A stretch of DNA of 42,302 bases from an uncultured Clostridia bacterium (GTDB lineage: Bacteria > Bacillota > Clostridia > Christensenellales > Borkfalkiaceae). The translations under genes and the position numbers were made by a program. The stretch is taken from the NCBI GenBank assembly GCA_945917475.1, contig CAMEHL010000003.1, positions 1 to 42,302 on the forward strand, read 5' to 3'. This document shows, piece by piece, positions 27,183 through 37,850 of this stretch (positions within the stretch are counted from its first letter, which is position 1; each line of letters opens with the position of its first letter). Under the pieces are notes generated by a model, which made no database searches, was not told the DNA's origin, and saw only the letters and a program-made list of their open reading frames with translations.

Positions 27183-30100
27183 CTATTTAACGGTTATTTC
27201 GCAAGTAACTCTTTTTAAGTTTCCGAACTCGTCCTGCGCGGAATAAACGAGAACGTAACAGCCTTTCCGCTCGAATTTATAATTCGTATCCGCCGTAAGC
27301 GTCGTATAATCACTGTCGGGCGTTTTCATATAAATCTTTACGGTAAGATTTTTCGAATAATTGTCCGTTACCGTGCAAGAAGGTATAGTTAATTCCGAGC
27401 CGACTGCGTATTCATTCTTTACCCCGTCGTTAAGAATTATAACGGGCGGCTTATCGTCATACACGACTACGTTGAAGACGTTTGAAGTACCCTTGCCCAG
27501 CGAATCCGTGGCGCGATAGGTAATCGTGTAAGTTCCGTATTTATCGAGAGTGATTTTCCTGCTTTCCGCAAGATAGTCGTCGATTATGGTATTGCCCGAC
27601 GGATCTTTTACAATTACTTTCACTTTCGAACTTTCGCTTTGTATAAAGTCGTAGGCTTCCGCCGCGGAAACGGTTATTTCGGAATTAAACACCACCCTTT
27701 TGTTGACCATCCTGTCTTTATAGAGAATATTCGGACCTTGCGTATCGTTATCTTTATAAGTACTCTCCGATTCTATAAAGTAGTCCATATTCTGATTAGA
27801 AACGGTTTTTACGAGTATCTTGCCGACGTCGGTTACGTCGTTGAATCCGAACTCGACGAACACGAGACCGCTCGGGAATCCCTCGAACGAATGTCCGTTT
27901 GATAGAACGCTTACCGACGCCATCTCCGTACCGTCTTTATAATTCATTTTGTTAAGCGCGCCGTCGTAGTAACATTCGTAAACGTAACAGCCTTTACCTA
28001 TATAAGACGCTCTGTCGGAGTCTCCGTAAGAGTAATTAGCGTATGAATTGAGAGTATACTTCGCGCTGAACGCTCTGCCGTCGCCGTTTACTTCTACTTT
28101 AGACGTGCCGCCCGCGGTTATATCGTAATATCTGAATTCCGCTACGATTGCGGGGTTGAGCGCGTCGGTCAGGCGAACGGTAAATCCACCGAAATTGCCA
28201 ATCGAACCCGCGTCCGCGCCGAACACGAGCGACAATCCGTCCGCGGGAACGGGATTAGGAAATTTTACGGTAGCGTCGTCCTGCGCGACGTATAAGATGC
28301 CGTCTACGAGAGACAAGGGGCTGACCGTTCCTTCGGTAATGACGAAATCGGATATGTTCTTTATGTCGGCGGGCAGGACTTTTATCGTTCTTTCGAGCGT
28401 TTTCTCTCTCGCCGTGCCTTTCCCCGAATAATATTTCAATGTGAGTTCGCCGTAATTCGCGGGAACAGAGTAAGAATACTCGGCGTTGCCGGAGAAAGTT
28501 TTTATAACGCTTCCGTTCGCAATGATTTCCAGCGTTTTAGACGGCGTGGAAGAATCAGAGAAATCGTACGTCTGTATCTGCGGCAGAACAACAGTCTTTC
28601 CCGCTCGGACGGCAAGCACTTCTCTTTCAAGAAGGAGAGAAACGTAATCTCTGTTCACGTTAAGCGGATAAGTCGCCTTAAACGTATAACCTATAAAGTC
28701 GGTTACCTTGATTTCTACGACGTATTCTCCGACCGAATCGATTAAATACGCGTCCGCAAAACTCGCGAGCGGCTTTTCGTTCAGAGTCATGCTTTTTCCC
28801 ACGGTAAGTTTTCCGGAACCGCCGGACACGTCAAAGTCGGGAATCTCATATTCGGTATACATTTCCACGTTCACGGAGTCAGGGATATCCACGTTTATCG
28901 GATTAGGCTTTTGTCTGACGTTTATCACTAAACTCTTTTCTACGGGTTTTCCGTAATTGTCAATCGCGGAATAAACGAGCGTGTATTCTCCCTCAACGGT
29001 CGGCGTAAAGCCGTACTGTCCTTCGGAAACCGTTTCGCCGCCCTTTTTCAGCGTCGTCGTAACTTCGGTATCGAACAGGAAATTCTTTACGATTTTCGGG
29101 AAAGGATAATAATACCCTACCGCGCCGTCGGGAAGTTCGGCGTATTCGCTTTCTACCAGAAAACACGTTTCGTTCGTTTCGTCGGGCAGCAGTTCTTCGT
29201 CGAGCCGTACACCCCCAACGCTCTGAATGTATATACCCGAAACGGGCTGAGTCGAAGTGAATTCCACTTTAAGATACACTTCGCCCGTGGTAAAGCCGCT
29301 CCATATATTTGCGTAACCGAGCTTTTCAGGGTCGTCCATATCGATTATTTTGAACAGTTTGTCGTCGGACGACCAACGGTTTCTGAGATTACTGTACACG
29401 GCGTTTTCCGCATAATCGAAACGCAGGTTGAACGGTCTCGTTTTCTGTCCCTGATTGAAAGCGTTGAAAAAGCAACCCCAGCCGACCGAACCGTAAAATT
29501 TTCGTATATCGCCGTCGTCGGTTTTTTCGTTATTGATTGCGCCGTATTCTTTTCCGTTAAGGTAGACGCTCATATAACTTTCGCCGGAAACGCTCTGCCT
29601 GTACCACCATTTAAGAGTTAGTTGAGTGTTAACGTTATGAACGTCCGTAAGCGTTACCTTGATTTCGTCCTGATTGCCCGAGTTGCCGTCCGAATAGGGA
29701 ATAAATTCGATTAGCGGAATATTTTTATCCAACTGTTTAAGGTCGATTATTTTACTGTAATACATATACGCCGAATTATTGCGAGCCTGAACGAAAAGAC
29801 CTTTTCCTTCTTCTCTCGAATAAGAGGGCAAATCAACCGCCGCCTGCATCTGCGAAACTGCGTAAGTATTCGTAAACAGACCGCTTGAAGAAATAACTAC
29901 TTCTACCGTTTGCGAAAGCGTTTTAACCATGCCGTTTATATTGGACGAAGCGGTGAAAACGTATCTGCCCTGACTCGTCGGCGTATAAACTATATCGTGT
30001 ACGGATTCGGTTTCGCCCGACGGCAGAGTAACCGTCAGTTCTGCGGGATAAAACACCCCGTCGTATAAGCCGTAAATCGCGCCCAGATTGACGGACGAAC

Positions 30101-30746
30101 CGAAAGAAACGCGGGACGGGAGTTCGTTCATAAACAACGCCGCGTCATTGAGCACAACGAAGTTATGCACGTCTTTCGCCGTATAATTCAGCGTTGTATT
30201 ATCCGTGCAGGAATATGTAACCGTATAATTCCCGCCGCGGTCGAGAACGAGTCTGAAATCGTCGAGCGCGCTGCTGTGAACGGTACGCAGTTCTTCTCCG
30301 TCGCAGGCGACGGAAACGCTGTAGTTTTCGTAAACGCCGATAACGCTTTCTATTTTCGCTTTGGGCAGATACAGGCTGTCGCCCGTCGAATACCCGTCGG
30401 AAAAAGCGAACTCGTATTCAAAAGATACGGTCGGATAATCGCGAAGCACGCGCAGCGTTTCGCTCCTGTCGGAGTAGACGATCCGGTATTCGCCCACGCA
30501 TAGCGGCATAAACACGCCGTCTTTATGTTCCACACTGTTTCCGTTCGGGTCGGTAATTCCGGTTAAGCCCGCCGTATTCGCTATCGTATAATCGTTAAGC
30601 ACTATGGCGTAATCGTTCGCTACGGCTGCCGACCCGTTCTGCGCCTGCACGTTGCGGTCGAACACCGTTACCGCGAAAGCGCACAAGCAGCAGGACAACG
30701 CAATTTTCAATATCAGCAACGAGGTTTTTTTGAGTTTATTCGACAT
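27183..30746 (-). CDS. Large secreted multi-domain Ig-like surface protein
   Basis: 1187 aa; signal peptide ending ..VQA; repeated YTLVYSAIDNYGKPVEK / YTITYRATDSLGKG / YVLVYSAQDEFGN strands of bacterial Ig-like domains. Confidence 0.75.
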   Translation of the reverse strand: MSNKLKKTSLLILKIALSCCLCAFAVTVFDRNVQAQNGSAAVANDYAIVLNDYTIANTAGLTGITDPNGNSVEHKDGVFMPLCVGEYRIVYSDRSETLRVLRDYPTVSFEYEFAFSDGYSTGDSLYLPKAKIESVIGVYENYSVSVACDGEELRTVHSSALDDFRLVLDRGGNYTVTYSCTDNTTLNYTAKDVHNFVVLNDAALFMNELPSRVSFGSSVNLGAIYGLYDGVFYPAELTVTLPSGETESVHDIVYTPTSQGRYVFTASSNINGMVKTLSQTVEVVISSSGLFTNTYAVSQMQAAVDLPSYSREEGKGLFVQARNNSAYMYYSKIIDLKQLDKNIPLIEFIPYSDGNSGNQDEIKVTLTDVHNVNTQLTLKWWYRQSVSGESYMSVYLNGKEYGAINNEKTDDGDIRKFYGSVGWGCFFNAFNQGQKTRPFNLRFDYAENAVYSNLRNRWSSDDKLFKIIDMDDPEKLGYANIWSGFTTGEVYLKVEFTSTQPVSGIYIQSVGGVRLDEELLPDETNETCFLVESEYAELPDGAVGYYYPFPKIVKNFLFDTEVTTTLKKGGETVSEGQYGFTPTVEGEYTLVYSAIDNYGKPVEKSLVINVRQKPNPINVDIPDSVNVEMYTEYEIPDFDVSGGSGKLTVGKSMTLNEKPLASFADAYLIDSVGEYVVEIKVTDFIGYTFKATYPLNVNRDYVSLLLEREVLAVRAGKTVVLPQIQTYDFSDSSTPSKTLEIIANGSVIKTFSGNAEYSYSVPANYGELTLKYYSGKGTAREKTLERTIKVLPADIKNISDFVITEGTVSPLSLVDGILYVAQDDATVKFPNPVPADGLSLVFGADAGSIGNFGGFTVRLTDALNPAIVAEFRYYDITAGGTSKVEVNGDGRAFSAKYTLNSYANYSYGDSDRASYIGKGCYVYECYYDGALNKMNYKDGTEMASVSVLSNGHSFEGFPSGLVFVEFGFNDVTDVGKILVKTVSNQNMDYFIESESTYKDNDTQGPNILYKDRMVNKRVVFNSEITVSAAEAYDFIQSESSKVKVIVKDPSGNTIIDDYLAESRKITLDKYGTYTITYRATDSLGKGTSNVFNVVVYDDKPPVIILNDGVKNEYAVGSELTIPSCTVTDNYSKNLTVKIYMKTPDSDYTTLTADTNYKFERKGCYVLVYSAQDEFGNLKRVTCEITVK

Positions 30747-30772
30747 AAAAATCTCCTTTTATTGAATATAAA

Positions 30773-31681
30773 TTAGCCTTTCAGTCCGCCGACATTCATT
30801 TTAGTCATAATGGTTTTCTGCGAAAACAGATAAAGCACGGCAGTAGGTATAGCGGTAATGGTAAAGCCCGCCAGAATTGTCGGCACTCCGAGCCCGTATA
30901 ACTTGATATTATACTGAAACATATACATACCGAGCGCAAGGTTAGGATAACTCGGAAGCCAGGTAAGAAAGGTAAGATAATCGTTCCAGGTGCTTAAAAA
31001 CCCGAGAATAAACGTAACCATAAAGGTGGGAATCATGAGCGGCATCATAACGTGAAAGAAGGTCCTGATGTTGCTGCTGCCGTCAATGAACGACGCTTCC
31101 GCATAAGCCCACGGAATACCTTTCCATGCGCCGTACATAAGAATAAAGTTAAACCCGTAAAACGCGCCGCTACCCGAAATCAGTATCCGCCCCAGAAAGT
31201 TATCGTAAAGACCGAGCGCTTTATGGATTCGCAGACTTGCAGGTCCCGTACCGATAATGGGTATAACCATAAGAAAGATACCCAGCGAATAGATGAAATT
31301 CCTGCCGGGGAATTTGTATTTGCAGACAACGTAAGAAGTCAGCATATTGAAAAAATTTGCGATAAGCGGCGTTGCGATCGACCATACAATCGAATACAGG
31401 AACATATCGCCGAGCCCGTAAACGACGAGCCCTACGCCTTCTTTCGTTCTTCTGTATTCGAGTTTAGAAAGCACTTCTGCGTAGTTTGAAAACTGCAGTT
31501 TTTTAGGGAATGCGTACGGAGAGAGCAGAAACTCGTCCGCAGGCTTTATGGACGAGTAAAGCATCCAGAAAAGCGGGATAAGAAGACTTATCGCATAAAC
31601 AATCATTACGGTGATTGAAAGATATTTGAAGATTCTGTCCACAACCTGAACAGGTCTTAACTTAACGTAACGTTTTTTCAT
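30773..31681 (-). CDS. Carbohydrate ABC transporter permease (MalG/UgpE type)
   Basis: PLFWMLYSSIKPADEFL and EASFIDGSSNIRTFFHVMMPLMIPTFM (EAA loop). Confidence 0.93.
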   Translation of the reverse strand: MKKRYVKLRPVQVVDRIFKYLSITVMIVYAISLLIPLFWMLYSSIKPADEFLLSPYAFPKKLQFSNYAEVLSKLEYRRTKEGVGLVVYGLGDMFLYSIVWSIATPLIANFFNMLTSYVVCKYKFPGRNFIYSLGIFLMVIPIIGTGPASLRIHKALGLYDNFLGRILISGSGAFYGFNFILMYGAWKGIPWAYAEASFIDGSSNIRTFFHVMMPLMIPTFMVTFILGFLSTWNDYLTFLTWLPSYPNLALGMYMFQYNIKLYGLGVPTILAGFTITAIPTAVLYLFSQKTIMTKMNVGGLKG

Positions 31682-31689
31682 TTTTCACC

Positions 31690-32661
31690 TCAATCTTCGC
31701 TCGGTCCGAATTTTTCGAGCGCCCATTTAAGAAGCAGCGTAAGCGGCGCGACGATTAACGTCATAACGAGACCGCCTGCCGAAAGCATCGGATACACCAT
31801 TTCATTCGCCTCGATAAACGTTTTCACGTAGTAATAATAACCGACGTTATACGTTTCGATAGGCGCGGAACCCAACCAGAACGTAACAAGCGAGCCGGCG
31901 TTCATAAGAAAAGCCGCAAAACCCGTTATCAGAAAAGTCGATATGGTAGGATAGATGAGCGGAAGAATAATATAGCGCATTTCACTGAAAAAGTTATCTA
32001 TCCCGTCGAGTTCGGAACTCTCGAAAATCTCCTGCTGAATAGCGTTCATCGCGTTCGGATAAACGATCAGCGATGTGGCAAAGGACAGCCACATAGTATA
32101 AAAGAGAGTCGTGCCGTAAGTATACTTCGGGTCGCTGAACAGATTAGGAAACTGCGAAACGTTGAATACCGTTTTGCACACCTGCGGCAAAGTCGTTTCG
32201 ACGAACAGTTTAAAGACGAGCGAAATAACCATACCGGGGATTATGCTCGGAATCATAGAAACAAACTGAACGAACTTGCTGCCTTTCGTCTTTTTGAAGA
32301 TATAATACGAAAAGATAAGATATAACGGCAGGCAGATGACAAGCGGAATCAGATAGTTTTTAAGCGTGTTTATAAAACTTACTTTAAGGTAATCGCCGTC
32401 TTTAATCACCGTTTCGAAAAACAGCGAGAAATTTTTAAGACCGTTGAACGTTGCGTTTCCGTAATAGTCGATTTTCTGAAAAGCGAGAACAATCGATTGA
32501 ATATTGACGGAGAAGAAAAAGAACGCCCAAAGCCCTACGGGATATAAAAAGCATAAAAACACGAATATATAATTTTTATGTTTCTGCGAAAGAGTAATTT
32601 TACGCTTTCTCGGGGAGACGGAAGGCTCCGTCTCCTTAGATGCTGAAAAGTTATCCGACAT
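31690..32661 (-). CDS. Carbohydrate ABC transporter permease (MalF/UgpA type)
   Basis: Six-TM pattern and EAA-loop region ESSELDGIDNFFSEMRYIILPLIYPTI. Confidence 0.92.
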   Translation of the reverse strand: MSDNFSASKETEPSVSPRKRKITLSQKHKNYIFVFLCFLYPVGLWAFFFFSVNIQSIVLAFQKIDYYGNATFNGLKNFSLFFETVIKDGDYLKVSFINTLKNYLIPLVICLPLYLIFSYYIFKKTKGSKFVQFVSMIPSIIPGMVISLVFKLFVETTLPQVCKTVFNVSQFPNLFSDPKYTYGTTLFYTMWLSFATSLIVYPNAMNAIQQEIFESSELDGIDNFFSEMRYIILPLIYPTISTFLITGFAAFLMNAGSLVTFWLGSAPIETYNVGYYYYVKTFIEANEMVYPMLSAGGLVMTLIVAPLTLLLKWALEKFGPSED

Positions 32662-32669
32662 AATTCACC

Positions 32670-34511
32670 TTAAACGTTTTTATAGAACCCGTTTTCTTTT
32701 GCCATTCTGATAAAATCCGCCCACTGCTCCGCCGAATACGCGGAAGCGATATTGTTAGTCAGCGTGTTGATTTTATATTCCGCAACGTTGCTGACGCCCG
32801 TAGGAACTGAAATCGCGTTGAGCGCCTGCACGCAGGCGACGTAATTCAGACCGTTGGCTTTTATAGGCATAACGGAGAAACCGGAAGTAGCGTAAGAGAC
32901 GGGTTGAGTTTTAATGAGAGTGCTTGCGACGAGCGCGATATTTTCGCTGTCTTTATACATATCCCAGTTGTTGTTGGCAAAAGGCGTCATATTCTGTCTG
33001 TCTTCATCGGTAAGGTTATAGACGTAAGGTCTGATAACGCCCGTTTCGACCGTATATTTTCTGAGATTTTCTTCCTTTAACGTGAACGCGATAAAATCTT
33101 TGATAGCCGCTAATTTTTCGGAATCAGACTGTTTGGTTACGAAAATAGAACTTATTTCCGACAAACCCATAGCCGTACCTTTGCCGTTGCCGAAAGGACC
33201 GACACCGCCGTCGAAGTCGGGCGTGAGCATATAACGGTAATCGCGTTTTCCGTATCCTCTGTTCTCGTCGCCGTTGCTGGCGTTGGAATTGAAGTAAGTG
33301 CGCGCTTCGGCTTCCCACCAGGAACCCTCTATGAGCATAGCGGTTTCGGGGTTGTTAGTGCCGCCGCGGTAACCCATAACGAAGAACCCTTGCGTTGCGG
33401 CGTGATCCCACGCGGTGGAAGTAGCGGCAGGGTGCAGATAATCGGAATTGCAGAGATTGTTATATACGAATTCTATGGTTTTCTTGATACCCATCATAGA
33501 ATAGGATTTATATCCGTCGGCGAGAGTGAAAGCCTGTTTAGAGCCGTCGTTCATTTCGTACTCAACGCCGTCGGAATCGTGGTCGAAAAGGTCAATAACC
33601 GACTGCAAACCCGAATACTGCGCGATAAACGCGTTTTCGAGATGGCTGACGTAATCGTTGAACTGCCCCGTCCACATAAACGCTTTTTTGTTGGCAACCG
33701 TGGTTATTCTGCGAATCATCGAATCCCATTCCGCCATAGTAACGGGCTGACCATCGTCGTAAGTACCGTATACGCCGTCTTTACCCGCGCGCAGAATAAG
33801 CCCGCCCTGTTTATAGTTAGTTTTGCCCGTAGAACTCACGAACAGCAGGTTCTGCCCGTCTTCTTCGAAAGTGATACCTTGCGCGGTAAGCGCGTTTTTG
33901 ACGTCGGCGGTAATTTCCGCTTTGTAAAGCCAGGTATCGTCGTAAAAGCCGTCGCCGTTGGGGTCGAGCGCGGAGTCGTGGTCGTAAACGAAACCGTGCA
34001 CCGCTTCGTTCCATGGCAGCATATAAAGACCGCCTTGCGTGCTGTGCGAAGCGACGCTGCTCCACAACTCGTAGTACCCATCGCGCGAATTGAGCTTTTC
34101 GCGTATAGTAAGACCGTCCGCACCGTCGGGTTTAGCGGTATTTACGAAATCGCTAAGATCTTCGAGTTTGTTTTTTTCGACCAGCCTTTTTATTTCGGAC
34201 GTGCCGATTGAATAGTAAATTGACGGGCTGGTAGCGGACTGGGGCGCTTCGACTTCGGAAACGACCTGCGCCGCGTCGAGTTTCCCTTCGACGGGGATTA
34301 TCTCGTATTTTTCGTTGCCGGCGTTCCATTGATTTTTAAGGTCGTCGAACCAATTCGTGCCGAGTCCGCCGTTATAGAGAGATACGTAAATCTGCGTTTT
34401 GTTGGCGTCAATACCCTCAATGACTTTCGGTCCGCAACCGAACGAAACGACCGTGCTGAACGCCATTAAACCGCATACCGCAAGTGAAAGGATTTTCTTG
34501 GTTTTTTTCAT
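32670..34511 (-). CDS. ABC transporter extracellular solute-binding lipoprotein
   Basis: Lipobox SFGC; directly 5' of two permeases; 613 aa with EF-hand-like Asp-rich loops. Confidence 0.87.
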   Translation of the reverse strand: MKKTKKILSLAVCGLMAFSTVVSFGCGPKVIEGIDANKTQIYVSLYNGGLGTNWFDDLKNQWNAGNEKYEIIPVEGKLDAAQVVSEVEAPQSATSPSIYYSIGTSEIKRLVEKNKLEDLSDFVNTAKPDGADGLTIREKLNSRDGYYELWSSVASHSTQGGLYMLPWNEAVHGFVYDHDSALDPNGDGFYDDTWLYKAEITADVKNALTAQGITFEEDGQNLLFVSSTGKTNYKQGGLILRAGKDGVYGTYDDGQPVTMAEWDSMIRRITTVANKKAFMWTGQFNDYVSHLENAFIAQYSGLQSVIDLFDHDSDGVEYEMNDGSKQAFTLADGYKSYSMMGIKKTIEFVYNNLCNSDYLHPAATSTAWDHAATQGFFVMGYRGGTNNPETAMLIEGSWWEAEARTYFNSNASNGDENRGYGKRDYRYMLTPDFDGGVGPFGNGKGTAMGLSEISSIFVTKQSDSEKLAAIKDFIAFTLKEENLRKYTVETGVIRPYVYNLTDEDRQNMTPFANNNWDMYKDSENIALVASTLIKTQPVSYATSGFSVMPIKANGLNYVACVQALNAISVPTGVSNVAEYKINTLTNNIASAYSAEQWADFIRMAKENGFYKNV

Positions 34512-34556
34512 TTTTTCTTCCTCGTATATGAATTTTTTTGCTTATTTAATATGTTT

Positions 34557-36635
34557 TTACGATTCGGGAACGCAAAATTCGAAGTGTGAGAAAACTACCT
34601 GCGTTTTTTCTCCGCTGCCTGCGGCAAGTCCCGAAATCGCGAGTTTTTTGCCGTTCGCAAAGTCGATGCTCTGCACTTCCTGTTCAGTCAACTGCCAGAC
34701 GATTGTAACGGTTTCGCCTTTTTTGAGACACCCCGTGCTTTCCGCGCAGGAGAACTGCGTAAATTTCTTATTGACGGAATCGTACAGCGCGGGCGCTATT
34801 CTAACCCAGGCGTTCGAATCGATATTGCTTACGTAATAAGTAACTTTAATGCAATACAATCCGTTTTCGAAACACTCTTTCACGAAATCGTCGTCGAAAA
34901 TAATCGCGTTAGCAAGACTCGGGTTGAAACAGTTGAAGTACAACTTGTTTTCCGTGCCGTAATGGAACAGTTGCCCCGTCTGTTGATTATTCGCGAGATA
35001 GCAGTACGCCTTGCCCGAAGATTCAAGCGTAGATGCAAGGTTGCCCGTGCTTACGGGGAGACTCACGTTGACTTTGATTTTCGCGCTGCCGAACCTTAAA
35101 TCTATCATAATCTCGTAAGAACCCGTTACCGAGAAACGGAACGTTTCTTTCGCAAGACCGTCGCTCACGCCGTCGCTGTAAACGAAGTAATTATGTTTTA
35201 TTCCGCTCGCAACGATATTCGGGAAACTGTCTGCAAGCACGGTTTCCGTGTTTGCGATAACCGCGAGTTCAACCGACGCGTTTACGAACACTTTTTCGTT
35301 CGTTTCGTCTGCGATAACGCCCTTATCGACGGCGTAAGAACGGTAGTCGCGGTTGCCGTAATCGATAACGAGCCTGCCGTTTCCTATCCAGAACGATTTA
35401 TTTTCGCCGTTGACCGTGGCAACGCCGTTTTCGCCGAGCGTAATGGTTTCTTCACCGCAGGAATAAGAACCGAGATACTCCGTCGGGTCTCCGTTTCTTC
35501 CCGAAGCCGTTATTTCCGATAAATAGACGGTAAGCGGCTTATTTTTTTTGCTCGCGGAATCGTAATTACGAGTCAAAAAGCCCACGACGAAATTAGAACT
35601 TCTGTCGTTTAAAAGGACGTTAAGGTCTACGATTGTCGAGATATCCGCTTCTTTATAAGTCCAGACGTTTGCGGGGGCAATATCCGTAAACGTCCTACTG
35701 TCGCCGTCGCGGTAAAGCCCGAAAGTTATGCCGCTGTGCAGCGTTTCGTAATCGAGACAATACCAGAACCCGATTTTTGTGTAACCGAGCCTTAATAATT
35801 CAATCAGCCTGTCGCGATTTATACCGATAGTGCGGGTATAATCATCCGCGCTCGAATTTCTTTCAAAATACAATGCGCCGCGCGTGACACCGCTTTTATC
35901 CGTATAATCGCGGTAACCGAACGAGTTTTCGTTCGACTTTACGTACCACATATCGCGGTTTATATCGCCGCCAGTAACGTCAATAACGCCTTCGTAAACT
36001 TCACGCGAGACGACTTTGAACGAATACGACTTATCGATTACGGTCGCGCCGAATCTCGTCGCCTTAACCGAATAAGCGTAATCGCCCGTAGTAACGTTTT
36101 CGAGTTTAATCACGTCGTTTTGCAAAGAAAAACCGACGGGATTGCCGTTATTATCCGTAATAGAATATTCTACCTGTTTTTCCTGAGACGGAACGAAAAA
36201 AGTAACGGCGGAAAGTTCCGCTTCGTCTTCGGGAACGTAAACTTGGTCTATAGCGGGCAGTTCGTAAACAAGCGGTTTACTGTCCGTAATGACGAAATTG
36301 AAATCCAGAGATTTCTTATTGTAGACGATCGTGCAGACGTGATCTCCCACGCCGAGAGTCTGATACCAGTCGTCCGGCATAAGAAGATAATTATTTCTCA
36401 GAATATAATCGGTTTCGGGAACAAGTACGCCGTCTACCGTAACGCTTGTGATTGCGCTTGAACCTATATAAAACGCTTCGATTTTCTCGGCGATATCGTA
36501 ACTTAAAGTAGTGTCTATTCCAGAGTCGCCCGAATCGTAATCCTGCGCTCCGTTTTCTTGCTGACACGCCGCAAATCCGACGGTACAGACAAGCAGACAA
36601 ACGGACAGAATCGTGATAAATATGTTTCGTTTCAC
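34557..36635 (-). CDS. Surface lipoprotein of unknown function with C-terminal domain shared with the 1229-aa phosphoesterase
   Basis: GTG start at 36635 preceded by aaggag; lipobox GFAAC; C-terminus TGNLASTL...FEFCVPES. Confidence 0.75.
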   Translation of the reverse strand: MKRNIFITILSVCLLVCTVGFAACQQENGAQDYDSGDSGIDTTLSYDIAEKIEAFYIGSSAITSVTVDGVLVPETDYILRNNYLLMPDDWYQTLGVGDHVCTIVYNKKSLDFNFVITDSKPLVYELPAIDQVYVPEDEAELSAVTFFVPSQEKQVEYSITDNNGNPVGFSLQNDVIKLENVTTGDYAYSVKATRFGATVIDKSYSFKVVSREVYEGVIDVTGGDINRDMWYVKSNENSFGYRDYTDKSGVTRGALYFERNSSADDYTRTIGINRDRLIELLRLGYTKIGFWYCLDYETLHSGITFGLYRDGDSRTFTDIAPANVWTYKEADISTIVDLNVLLNDRSSNFVVGFLTRNYDSASKKNKPLTVYLSEITASGRNGDPTEYLGSYSCGEETITLGENGVATVNGENKSFWIGNGRLVIDYGNRDYRSYAVDKGVIADETNEKVFVNASVELAVIANTETVLADSFPNIVASGIKHNYFVYSDGVSDGLAKETFRFSVTGSYEIMIDLRFGSAKIKVNVSLPVSTGNLASTLESSGKAYCYLANNQQTGQLFHYGTENKLYFNCFNPSLANAIIFDDDFVKECFENGLYCIKVTYYVSNIDSNAWVRIAPALYDSVNKKFTQFSCAESTGCLKKGETVTIVWQLTEQEVQSIDFANGKKLAISGLAAGSGEKTQVVFSHFEFCVPES

Positions 36636-36866
36636 AAGTTTTCTCCTTCTTATTTTTTCCGTTATATAATACATATAGCGGTTTATTACTTTACATTGTA
36701 TTTTTAACGGTGCTTTTCACGCGGCGTAAAGCGGAAAACGCACGGATATAACACCGCACAATTATTTCATTATTATTTTAGCATTGTTTTCTTCTGCACA
36801 CAATAGTAAAAATATCAAATAACATTGCAAATTATCGCCTATTTGTGGGTTTTACCCCTACAAACA

Positions 36867-36895
36867 TTGACAAAAATTCATTTTTCTTTTATTAT
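36867..36895 (+). promoter_or_regulatory. Promoter TTGACA-17-TATTAT of the AraC-type regulator
   Basis: TTGACA 36867-36872, TATTAT 36890-36895, then RBS ggggag and ATG 36931. Confidence 0.75.
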
Positions 36896-36930
36896 TTTCT
36901 AAAACTAAAATAGGGGGAGTGTTTTTTATT

Positions 36931-37791
36931 ATGGGCAAATTAAGTGAACAGAATATATGTATCGTTTATCAGAATTTTTCTTTCGATATAAGAATTCTGC
37001 ATTGCGGAATAGAAGACGACCCCAACCACGTCATTATAGGAAGCAATATAGACAGATTTGCGCTCGCCTATATTACGGACGGTTCGGGGATTTATTCGGC
37101 GAATTCCCGCGTTTTCGAGATTAAAAAAGGAGACGTTTATCTCCTTTCGCAAAACGTCAGATTTTCGCAACGCACAAACGCACAACACGGCTATAAATAT
37201 ATTTATATCGCATTCTGCGGTTCGAACGCCAAACTGATTCTGGATAAATGCGGCTTTACGGCAAACTCGCCCGTTTTCCACGTCAATGACGACAGAATAG
37301 AAGCATTGTTCAGAAAAGTTTACGATTCGTGCCATAAAAACACCTTTGCTTCCATCGCCAAGGCAAACCTTTACCTTATAGATATTCTGTGCTGTTTTAT
37401 AGAACGCAACGCCGAGAACAACGCGCCCGTGAGAGTAAACAAAAATATCCTTATCGAAAGCGCGCAATCGTATATAGAAGAAAACTATTTCAAAGACCTG
37501 ACCGTAAACGATATCTGCCGTCATACTTTCTGCAACAGAAGTTACTTGTCTAAACTGTTCAAAACCGTTTGCAATACCACTATTATGAAGTATCTTTCAG
37601 ATTATCGCATAGAAAAAGCGATGGAAATGCTTATTCATACCAACCTTCCAATTGTTTCTATTATCGAAAGAATCGGTTTTAACGACTATACTAATTTTTA
37701 CCGACAGTTCGTGAAAAAGACGGGGCGGTCGCCCAAGGTGTATCGACGCGAAAACATGAACACGCTTAATCTTCCTACCGAAAACGAATAA
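36931..37791 (+). CDS. AraC family transcriptional regulator with cupin-like sensor domain
   Basis: C-terminal double HTH (DLTVNDICRHTFCNRSYLSKLFK...IVSIIERIGFNDYTNFYRQFVKKTGRSPKVYRRE); the GTG at 36919 lies in the RBS, so start set to 36931. Confidence 0.93.
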   Translation: MGKLSEQNICIVYQNFSFDIRILHCGIEDDPNHVIIGSNIDRFALAYITDGSGIYSANSRVFEIKKGDVYLLSQNVRFSQRTNAQHGYKYIYIAFCGSNAKLILDKCGFTANSPVFHVNDDRIEALFRKVYDSCHKNTFASIAKANLYLIDILCCFIERNAENNAPVRVNKNILIESAQSYIEENYFKDLTVNDICRHTFCNRSYLSKLFKTVCNTTIMKYLSDYRIEKAMEMLIHTNLPIVSIIERIGFNDYTNFYRQFVKKTGRSPKVYRRENMNTLNLPTENE

Positions 37792-37807
37792 AAAGACTTT
37801 TCTTTTA

Positions 37808-37837
37808 GCGGCGTAGCGGTAATTACCGCTACGCCGC
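37808..37837 (+). terminator. Perfect 30-nt palindrome 3' of the AraC gene
   Basis: GCGGCGTAGCGGTAATTACCGCTACGCCGC followed by gtcttta. Confidence 0.6.
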
Positions 37838-37850
37838 GTCTTTATAAACA

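Noticed and set aside
33390-34211. 273-aa + strand ORF
   Set aside because: Antisense to the well-supported solute-binding protein; no RBS or domain signature.
36841-36862. gtgggttttacccctac inverted repeat upstream of the AraC promoter
   Set aside because: Only a short imperfect stem, and AraC-type sites are normally direct half-sites; not strong enough to call.
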